From contig CAADVA010000198.1 of assembly GCA_900752345.1 (NCBI GenBank), positions 1 to 6,387 on the forward strand: DNA of 6,387 bases. Reading direction: 5' to 3'. Source of the stretch: an uncultured Collinsella sp. Lineage in GTDB: Bacteria; Actinomycetota; Coriobacteriia; Coriobacteriales; Coriobacteriaceae. The translations under genes were made by a program, and so were the position numbers. This document shows, piece by piece, positions 1-4,838 of this stretch (positions within the stretch are counted from its first letter, which is position 1; every line of letters starts with the position of its first letter). The notes under the pieces were generated by a model. That model was given only the letters and a program-made list of their open reading frames with translations, had not been told where the DNA came from and did no database searches.

Positions 1-494
1 AACAAGCCAGCACCATGGCCGCCCGGCACCGTGATGCCCGTTCCTGGCGCCACCAGACGAGGACCCTGATACTTGCCGGCATCGATAGCATCGCGCACGG
101 CAAGATCGGCAAACAGCGGGTCGCCCGCGCCGCGCACCGTGGTCACGCCGCTTGCCAGCTGCTGCTGTGCGCTGCCCTTAAGAATGTGGCGGACAATGGC
201 ACGGCCCACGGGATTATCGAGCTTCTTCATCAGCGCACCCGCATCGCCCGCCGAAACCGGCTTGCCAGAGCCGCACAGATGCACATGCATATTGATGAGG
301 CCCGGCATGAGATACGCACCCGCCAGGTCGATGACCTCGGCACCTGCAGGCGCCTGCGCCACAGCGCTCGGCCCCATCCACGTGATGAGACCGCGCTCAA
401 CGGCCACGGCCATGTCGGGCTGCGGCTCCATATGTTCCGAACCATCCAGGACGGTCGCATTGATAAACAACGTGGAACGATCGGCAGACGCCAT
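1..494 (-). CDS. Amidohydrolase-family metal-dependent hydrolase, N-terminal part (runs off left edge)
   Basis: Only the first 164 residues are in the window; the gene continues past base 1. Residues 7-62 have the small beta-sandwich start typical of the amidohydrolase superfamily (LFINATVLDGSE, then EVIDLAGAYLMPGLINMHVH). The metal-binding HxH pair is His70 and His72. Further motifs are GVTTVRGAGDP near 116-126 and GPRLVAPGTGITVPGGHG near 144-161, which fit the imidazolonepropionase-like/Xaa-Pro-dipeptidase-like branch of cyclic amide or dipeptide hydrolases. The substrate cannot be read from this fragment, and the later metal-ligand His and Asp lie outside it. No signal peptide is visible, so a cytoplasmic enzyme is expected. 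The ATG at 494 is supported by GGAGGAG (complement of 501-507) with 6-nt spacing. The gene lies about 150 bp downstream of repeat unit A. The family call is firm and the specificity unknown. Confidence 0.9.
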   Translation of the reverse strand, partial: MASADRSTLFINATVLDGSEHMEPQPDMAVAVERGLITWMGPSAVAQAPAGAEVIDLAGAYLMPGLINMHVHLCGSGKPVSAGDAGALMKKLDNPVGRAIVRHILKGSAQQQLASGVTTVRGAGDPLFADLAVRDAIDAGKYQGPRLVAPGTGITVPGGHGAGL

Positions 495-533
495 ATCGAG
501 CTCCTCCCTCACGATTAACTTGAACATTTGTCC

Positions 534-539
534 ATTATC
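534..539 (-). promoter_or_regulatory. Possible -10 element for the amidohydrolase gene
   Basis: The minus strand reads GATAAT here, which would give a leader of roughly 33 nt before the ATG at 494. No convincing -35 hexamer lies 16-18 nt upstream, so this is weak and rests on one hexamer. The rest of 540-645, up to the repeat array, shows no gene or clear structure. Confidence 0.25.
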
Positions 540-645
540 ACCCAGCGCGACAGGGTTGCTGCGGACATATCGGCTAACGGGAGGAAGAGAAGGACGTGAG
601 GATGAACAGACCAGTGCAACGATGCTTCAGTCGTTCCAGCAAAAC

Positions 646-702
646 GTCTTGATCTGTAACAGATAGACCGTCTTTAACCTTCCAAATGTTACAGATCGAG
701 AT
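646..702. repeat. Palindromic unit A
   Basis: Arms are 646-661 and 687-702, with the loop at 662-686. The arm variants GTCTT at the start and GAGAT at the end give G-T pairs at positions 1 and 5. The loop contains GTCTTT, shared only with unit D, which makes D its closest relative (about 47 of 57 positions by eye). Confidence 0.93.
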
Positions 703-725
703 TTTCGGTCGTGCCTCCAGCCTTT

Positions 726-782
726 GTCTCAATCTGTAACAGTTAGACCGATTTTTGGCCGTTAGATGTTACAGATCGAGAC
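726..782. repeat. Palindromic unit B
   Basis: Arms are 726-741 and 767-782. The only arm mismatch is A-C at position 6. The loop begins GTTAG, has GGCC in its centre and ends TAGA, a pattern shared with unit E (about 49 of 57 positions identical by eye). Confidence 0.93.
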
Positions 783-805
783 ATTCTCCAGCCCCGTCGT
801 CAAAC

Positions 806-862
806 GTCTAGATCTGTAACAGGTAGACAGGTTTTCGGCCTCTAAATGTTACAGATCGAGAC
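806..862. repeat. Palindromic unit C
   Basis: Arms are 806-821 and 847-862, with one A-G mismatch at position 5. The loop (GGTAGAC at the left, CTAAA at the right) is closest to that of unit G (about 19 of 25). This is the last left-hand unit, and it ends 8 bp before the stop codon of the nuclease-like gene. Confidence 0.93.
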
Positions 863-870
863 AGTCCGCT

Positions 871-1941
871 TCAGTGCCCATACCACTGACGCTTCCATTC
901 CTCAGCCAAATCGGCCCGCTGCGGAATACCCGCTAGCCTCATCTTTTCAACCAGCTTCCCCGGGTTCTTGAGTTCATCAAACGTGAACCGAAGCACCTTG
1001 TGCCCGAGCATTGTCAGATGAGATTCCCGCTGACGCTCTGCCACGAACGGGTCGACCGACTCCCGACCCTCGCCGCTCTGCAAGGTATACTTCCCCTTTC
1101 CGTCGAGCTCGCCAATCACGCACGTCCCGTCCTCGAGCCTCCAGAAATAATCGACCCGAAACACCTGGCTCGAATCGAGCGGATCGCGAAACTCCACCTG
1201 TAACTCCGGAACCGGAAAACCGTATGCAATAAAGAACGCTCGGAACCGAGACTCGCCACCGTTTTCGGACAGCCCGTCCGCATGCGACGCAATCACCTGA
1301 GCTCTGCGATACCCTCGCCTGCCCTCGCAATCGGCCTGGAGCCGTTCGCAGAGGTCGTCGCGCGACATGCCCTTCGCCCGCAATGCAGAATCGGCGATCG
1401 CCAGACCATACGAAAACGGCGCACGCAGCAGACAATCCTCCACCGTGCGCCAAAACGGCGTCACCCGCACGCCATCGACGCGCTCAAGCGCACCCGCCGC
1501 CTGCGGACGCAGCAGTCTACATCCCGTACTCAACGCCACCGAACAACCCGTTTTGACCAAGTAACGCGGCCCGAGCAGATCATTCGGCACCTCCAGACCC
1601 CATATCAGCGCGGCGTCATACCCCCAAAACGCCCAATTGGGGTGAAACTCGGCAAGCCCCTTGATGGTCCACCGCGCCCGCTCTGGCGGCGTCAACGCAT
1701 CCCATTCATGCTGAAAACAGAATAGGTGCGATTCGGGCTCCGCAATATCGTCTGTGCCCACATGGCGCCGCAGCCACATGAGCTCAGCATTGTCGTGCGT
1801 CACAAGCAGCACGCCTTGTTCAGCCGCCTCCGTGAGCCTGGCAAGCATCCTATTCCGCGCCAAGGTGTTACGCGTCGCCTGCTCGTGTTTAAGAACGGTA
1901 TTAGACACTTTCATCACCACCACATCGGACAAATGGACCAT
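871..1941 (-). CDS. AbiEi-like / DUF559 protein with PD-(D/E)XK (Vsr-type) nuclease-fold C-terminus
   Basis: The protein resembles the large actinobacterial family often labelled AbiEi-family antitoxin-domain or DUF559 proteins. Residue numbers here count from a TTG at 1965. The order is: a helical N-terminus; the AALIWGLEVP segment (118-127); DGVRVTPFWRTVEDCLLRAP (164-183), matching the family's 'T..RTl.D' block; a helical linker; and a nuclease-like end. The end has GGESRFR (Glu238), RVDYFW (Asp272), GELDGKGKY (Glu286, Asp288, Lys290) and GHKVLRFTFDEL (321-332). These residues fit the D...ExK pattern of restriction-endonuclease-like folds, so metal-dependent DNA cleavage is possible but unproven.

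The frame is open back to TTG 1965. I prefer ATG 1941 (356 residues) because 1945-1967 looks like an ordinary array spacer; ATG 1914 is also possible. None has a good ribosome binding site. No AbiEii-type toxin gene is adjacent. Palindromic units lie tightly on both sides. Confidence 0.8.
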   Translation of the reverse strand: MVHLSDVVVMKVSNTVLKHEQATRNTLARNRMLARLTEAAEQGVLLVTHDNAELMWLRRHVGTDDIAEPESHLFCFQHEWDALTPPERARWTIKGLAEFHPNWAFWGYDAALIWGLEVPNDLLGPRYLVKTGCSVALSTGCRLLRPQAAGALERVDGVRVTPFWRTVEDCLLRAPFSYGLAIADSALRAKGMSRDDLCERLQADCEGRRGYRRAQVIASHADGLSENGGESRFRAFFIAYGFPVPELQVEFRDPLDSSQVFRVDYFWRLEDGTCVIGELDGKGKYTLQSGEGRESVDPFVAERQRESHLTMLGHKVLRFTFDELKNPGKLVEKMRLAGIPQRADLAEEWKRQWYGH

Positions 1942-1967
1942 CGCCGCTGTTGCCGCCGCTGACAAAC

Positions 1968-2024
1968 GTCTTGATCTGTAACAGGAAGACAGTCTTTGAG
2001 CCTCTAGTTGTTACAGATCAAGAT
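1968..2024. repeat. Palindromic unit D
   Basis: Arms are 1968-1983 and 2009-2024. The arm variants GTCTT and AAGAT restore a full T-A pair at position 5, where most units have C-G and unit A has T-G. Only 2 bp separate it from the outermost possible start codon (TTG 1965) of the nuclease-like gene. Confidence 0.93.
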
Positions 2025-2048
2025 CTTTCGGCACCGCGTCCAACCTTT

Positions 2049-2105
2049 GTCTCGATCTATAACAGTTAGGTCGAATTTTGGCCTGTAGATGTTACAGATT
2101 GAGAC
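2049..2105. repeat. Palindromic unit E
   Basis: Arms are 2049-2064 and 2090-2105. Mismatches are G-T at position 6 and A-C at position 11. The position-11 change makes the minus strand read TGTTATAGA, which resembles an extended -10 element facing the nuclease-like gene, but there is no clear -35. The loop is close to that of unit B. Confidence 0.92.
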
Positions 2106-2128
2106 ATTCCCCCTGCCAGGTTCCAAAC

Positions 2129-2185
2129 ATCTCGATCTGTAACAGTTAGGCGTCCTCCAGACCCCTAAACGTTACAGATTTAGAC
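2129..2185. repeat. Palindromic unit F (most diverged)
   Basis: Arms are 2129-2144 and 2170-2185, with non-Watson-Crick positions at 1, 5, 6 and 16. The loop is C-rich (CGTCCTCCAGACCCC) and lacks the T-run seen in the other units. Its position matches C, but its right arm begins CGTTACAG as in G, so it may be a mosaic or a decaying copy. Confidence 0.88.
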
Positions 2186-2208
2186 AAATCAGCGGCGCCC
2201 AAGTATTC

Positions 2209-2265
2209 GTCTCGATCTGTAACAGGTAGACCAGTTTTTTGTCCCTAAACGTTACAGACCGAGAC
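2209..2265. repeat. Palindromic unit G
   Basis: Arms are 2209-2224 and 2250-2265, with A-C mismatches at positions 7 and 16. The loop carries a six-T run (GTTTTTTG). Its loop is closest to that of unit C. It is the outermost right-hand unit, followed by a GC-rich stretch up to the stop codon at 2302. Confidence 0.92.
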
Positions 2266-2301
2266 TAGTAGACGGGCGGCGGCGCTGCGGCTGCCCATCC
2301 C

Positions 2302-3009
2302 CTACTCCCATTCCTGTTCGTAGATGTTGAGGGACTTTACGTAGCGCCCCTGGGCACCCATGGTGTCGCGGACCAACCTCAAAAAGAAGCTGATACACGA
2401 GGTGTCGAAACCGTCCTCTAGGTCCTCGGGATGCACCGCGCCGGGCCCGTCGACCGCCGTATCGCTCAGGCGCGCGATGTCATACAGGTAGAGCTGCCCC
2501 GCCGTCAGCCAGACATCGTCGACGCACGCGAGACGCACCGCAATCGCACCATCGCGCCAGTGCTCTTTTTGCACGATATGTGGGTCGTAGACATCAAAAC
2601 GACGGCCGGTGCGCGTGTCGCGCAGCGCGACCATACCAGTCACAGGATCCTTGTCCAAAATGCCAAAGCGCGAGAAATACTGCGTGTCGCGCACCTGTTC
2701 GAGCCGTCTGAGCGAAGCAGGCGAAAGCGACGTCGGCGGCTCGTCCACATACAGCTCCAGCAGCGTCTTGTCATGGTAATAGGGACGCTCGAACAGCAGC
2801 CAATCGGTAAATGCCATGTTATAGGCCATGATTTCGTTTTGCGAGGGCTCCTCGCAATAGCTGAGCCATGGATCGACGATAATCTCGAACTGCTCGCGTG
2901 CCGGCTCCAGGAATTGGAACTTCCGCAGCATCCAAAAGTGAGCCATGTCGGCAATATCGTTGCCGACGGCCTCGGCCAGACGTCCCCGGTCCAAAACATG
3001 ATCAGCCAT
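2302..3009 (-). CDS. Hypothetical protein, 235 residues
   Basis: I do not recognise a named family. The ATG at 3009 is well supported by GAGGAGG (complement of 3015-3021) at 5-nt spacing, and the frame is open to TAG. The protein is acidic and rich in aromatic residues, with no signal peptide or long hydrophobic segment, so it is probably cytoplasmic. The N-terminal half looks helical (FTDWLLFERPYYHD around 67-80; LSPASLRRLEQVRD near 95-108). The middle looks like a small beta domain (FGILDKDPVTGMVALRD 115-131, TGRRFDVYDP 134-143, GAIAVRLACVDDVWLTAG 154-171). That helical-then-beta layout, with an 'LRD..TG..F.V.D' strand pair, faintly recalls proteins that carry SEC-C zinc motifs, but no SEC-C cysteine cluster is present here. 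The gene stands alone between the gltD terminator and the right repeat array. Its 3' end is followed directly by unit G, with no separate terminator. Confidence 0.85.
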   Translation of the reverse strand: MADHVLDRGRLAEAVGNDIADMAHFWMLRKFQFLEPAREQFEIIVDPWLSYCEEPSQNEIMAYNMAFTDWLLFERPYYHDKTLLELYVDEPPTSLSPASLRRLEQVRDTQYFSRFGILDKDPVTGMVALRDTRTGRRFDVYDPHIVQKEHWRDGAIAVRLACVDDVWLTAGQLYLYDIARLSDTAVDGPGAVHPEDLEDGFDTSCISFFLRLVRDTMGAQGRYVKSLNIYEQEWE

Positions 3010-3110
3010 GGCATCCTCCTCAAACTGATGAACCTCAATTTGAGCTTACGGGGAGGGCCGGTGGTCGCCGCCAGCGCGGACGAAATGGGCATAAGGCTGC
3101 AAACCAGATG

Positions 3111-3146
3111 CTGACCGAATACTTGACGGAACGCTTGACCGATACG
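3111..3146. repeat. Three imperfect tandem ~12-bp repeats
   Basis: Consecutive copies read CTGACCGAATA (3111-3121), CTTGACGGAACG (3122-3133) and CTTGACCGATACG (3134-3146). They lie about 100-135 bp upstream of the start codon of the 235-residue gene and overlap the promoter-like motifs, so they could be operator sites. This may also be chance. Confidence 0.5.
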
Positions 3147-3173
3147 TTATACCGAAGCAAAACCCCAGTTAAA
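3146..3173 (-). promoter_or_regulatory. Weak promoter candidate for the 235-residue gene
   Basis: On the minus strand, TATAAC (complement of 3146-3151) has a poor TTTAAC (complement of 3168-3173) 16 nt upstream. It would give a leader of about 130 nt that begins within the tandem repeats. On the plus strand, TTGACG (3123-3128) and TTATAC (3147-3152) are spaced 18 bp apart but point at no recognised gene. Confidence 0.25.
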
Positions 3174-3298
3174 CATAGGCAAATAAACAGAGATTTTGAG
3201 CTTGCCAGCCGCAGCCATCACGAAAACAGCAAGGCACCGCGAGCCCGCACGTCAGCAAATGAGCAGTCAGACGTTAAGAGTGTCCCCGACGACTAGAC

Positions 3299-3338
3299 AA
3301 AAAAGCGCGTCCCCAATGACCAGTCGTTGGGGACGCGC
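3299..3338 (-). terminator. Intrinsic terminator of the gltBD operon
   Basis: Read on the minus strand, a perfect 12-bp stem GCGCGTCCCCAA / TTGGGGACGCGC (3338-3327 with 3316-3305) encloses a 10-nt loop and is followed by six T residues (3304-3299). It lies 13 bp beyond the gltD stop codon. The plus strand has no T-run after the stem, so the terminator is directional. Confidence 0.93.
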
Positions 3339-3351
3339 CTGAATGACTACC

Positions 3352-4833
3352 TTACAGCCTCAAGGTCTCGGCAACCTCGGCGGCGCAGGCGAGGGCATCG
3401 GCCATGGCGCTTACCACGAGCGAGCTGCCATTGCGGGCGTCGCCGGCCACATACACCGGCGCGGCATCTGCGGCGACGCCGTCGACACGCGCCGCAAGGT
3501 GCGAGCCTTCGGCAGCCATCACGGGCAGCGGGCGGCCCGCCGTGGCAACAGGCACGCCGACAGCATCGAACACGCTGCGCTCCGGACCCGTAAAGCCGCA
3601 GGCGATCAGCACCAGCTGCGCCGGCACCTCGTGCTCGGAGCCCGCGATGCGCTCAGGCTTGCCAGCCGACCAATCCAGGTCGACCACGCGCAAGCCCGCG
3701 GCCGCGCCCTTCTTATCCAGCAGTACCTCGAGCGTATCCACGCCCCAAGCACGCATCTCACCGCCCATGGCAGCGATAGCCTCCTGCTGACCGTAGTCGG
3801 TCTTCTTAACGTTGGGCCACTGCGGCCAAGGGTTGCTCGCCGCACGCTTATCGGGCGCGGCCGGCAGGAACTCAAACTGACGCACGCTGCGCGCACCCTG
3901 GCGCACTGCGGTACCCACACAGTCGTTGCCGGTATCGCCGCCGCCAATGACCACAACGTCCAGGCCGCGCGCGTTCACCGCGGGCTCACCGCCATCGAGC
4001 ACCGAGACGGTCGAGGCCGTCAGGTAGTCCACGGCATACAGCACGCCCGGGGCATCCACATTCGTAGCCGAAAGGCCGCGAGGTGCACGAGCGCCGGCAG
4101 CCACCACAACGGCGCCAAAGCCATTGAGCTTGGCTGCTACCGCAGGGTCCGTCACGTCGGCGCTCAGCTCAAACACAATGCCCAGCTCGCGCATGAGCGC
4201 CACGCGACGCTCGACCACGGACTTCTCGAGCTTCATATTGGGAATGCCGTACATGAGCAGACCGCCCGGACGGTCGTCGCGCTCAAACACCGTCACGCGG
4301 GCGCCACGACGCGCAAGCTCCCATGCTGCCACCAGACCAGCAGGACCGGAGCCCACCACGGCAACCGAGGGTGCGCCCTCCCCTGCCGGCTCAAAGCGAC
4401 GCGGACCGCCATTTGCCCACTCATGGTCGCTGATCGCGCGCTCGTTATCGTGAATCGTCGTGGGCTTGCCGTCGACCGAACCCAGGTTGCATGCGGCCTC
4501 GCACAGCGCCGGGCACACACGGCTCGTAAACTCGGGCATGGGCGAGGTGAGCGACAAGCGCTCGGCAGCCTCGTCCCAACGACCGCGATACACCAGCTCG
4601 TTCCACTCAGGAATCAGGTTATGCAGCGGGCAGCCGCTCGGGCGTGCCTTGCCAAAGCTCGCGCCCATCTGGCAAAACGCCACACCGCACATCATGCAGC
4701 GGCTCGCCTGGGCGCGGCGCGCATCGTCGTCGAGCTCCACGTACAGCGGATCGAAATCGCGGCTACGCTCCTCCACAGGGCGCAGCTCGTGGGTCACGCG
4801 ATCGATATCAAGAAAAGCACCGGGCTTGCCCAT
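3352..4833 (-). CDS. gltD: Glutamate synthase small (beta) subunit, NAD(P)H-dependent
   Basis: The small subunit takes electrons from NAD(P)H through FAD and passes them by iron-sulfur clusters to GltB, which makes glutamate from glutamine and 2-oxoglutarate. The full-length protein has 493 residues, near the usual 470-490. The N-terminal ferredoxin-like part carries the cluster cysteines Cys46, Cys49, Cys54 and Cys68, then Cys107, Cys111 and Cys115. The first dinucleotide fold is GSGPAG at 161-166 (FAD), followed by ERDDRPGGLLMYGIPNMKLEK. The second is GGGDTGNDCVG at 297-307 (NAD(P)H). The FAD-closing block AGDARNGSSLVVSAMADA begins near 463. ATG 4833 follows the gltB stop by 5 bp and has AAGGAGG upstream, so gltB and gltD are co-transcribed and probably translationally linked. 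The intrinsic terminator follows. All key residues look intact. Confidence 0.97.
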   Translation of the reverse strand: MGKPGAFLDIDRVTHELRPVEERSRDFDPLYVELDDDARRAQASRCMMCGVAFCQMGASFGKARPSGCPLHNLIPEWNELVYRGRWDEAAERLSLTSPMPEFTSRVCPALCEAACNLGSVDGKPTTIHDNERAISDHEWANGGPRRFEPAGEGAPSVAVVGSGPAGLVAAWELARRGARVTVFERDDRPGGLLMYGIPNMKLEKSVVERRVALMRELGIVFELSADVTDPAVAAKLNGFGAVVVAAGARAPRGLSATNVDAPGVLYAVDYLTASTVSVLDGGEPAVNARGLDVVVIGGGDTGNDCVGTAVRQGARSVRQFEFLPAAPDKRAASNPWPQWPNVKKTDYGQQEAIAAMGGEMRAWGVDTLEVLLDKKGAAAGLRVVDLDWSAGKPERIAGSEHEVPAQLVLIACGFTGPERSVFDAVGVPVATAGRPLPVMAAEGSHLAARVDGVAADAAPVYVAGDARNGSSLVVSAMADALACAAEVAETLRL

Positions 4834-4838
4834 GGCAC

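Larger units (their letters stand above)
646..862. repeat. Left palindromic-repeat array (units A, B, C)
   Basis: Three 57-bp palindromic units start at 646, 726 and 806, an exact 80-bp period, with 23-bp spacers at 703-725 and 783-805. Each unit has a 16-nt left arm (consensus GTCTCGATCTGTAACA), a 25-nt loop and a right arm that is its reverse complement (TGTTACAGATCGAGAC). The array fills the gap between the nuclease-like gene, whose stop codon is 8 bp away, and the amidohydrolase leader. No poly-T follows the hairpins on either strand, so they are not ordinary intrinsic terminators. Function is unknown. Possibilities are a protein-binding dyad array, REP/MITE-like elements or RNA hairpins. 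Confidence 0.95.
1968..2265. repeat. Right palindromic-repeat array (units D, E, F, G)
   Basis: Four more 57-bp units start at 1968, 2049, 2129 and 2209, giving periods of 81, 80 and 80 bp with spacers of 24, 23 and 23 bp. Units D-E-F line up in order with A-B-C of the left array. The D-E spacer resembles the A-B spacer (about 17 of 23) and the E-F spacer more weakly resembles the B-C spacer (about 14 of 23). G is an extra unit at the far end, 36 bp beyond the stop codon of the 235-residue gene. Any promoter for the nuclease-like gene must lie in or through this array. Confidence 0.95.
3010..3298. other. Intergenic region upstream of the 235-residue gene
   Basis: No convincing gene is present. 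It contains the ribosome binding site of the 235-residue gene, a perfect 11-bp palindrome CTCAATTTGAG at 3034-3044, the imperfect 12-bp tandem repeats at 3111-3146, weak promoter-like motifs on both strands near 3123-3174, and at 3282-3294 a sequence complementary to one arm of the gltD terminator. A 62-codon plus-strand frame from ATG 3108 to TAG 3296 is basic, low in complexity and poorly supported. Confidence 0.6.

Noticed and set aside
564..620. An eighth, degenerate palindromic unit 80 bp left of unit A
   Set aside because: Only CTAACGG and AACAGACC resemble the arms, and their spacing is off by about 3 bp from the strict 57-bp unit; probably chance.
15..666. Plus-strand frames over the amidohydrolase gene and left flank
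   Set aside because: They overlap the recognisable amidohydrolase on the other strand and show no protein-family features.
806..862. Unit C as an intrinsic terminator for the nuclease-like gene
   Set aside because: The hairpin is followed on the minus strand by GTTTGACG, not a T-tract, and its 25-nt loop is far larger than usual for a terminator.
646..2265. CRISPR array
   Set aside because: The repeats are 57-bp palindromes that diverge between copies, the spacers are partly related to one another, a gene splits the array, and no cas gene is present.
3108..3296. Small 62-codon plus-strand ORF beginning MLTEYLTERLTDTLYRSK
   Set aside because: Only a weak AAGG lies 11 nt upstream, its start is made of the tandem repeats, and the rest is low-complexity and basic with no recognisable features.
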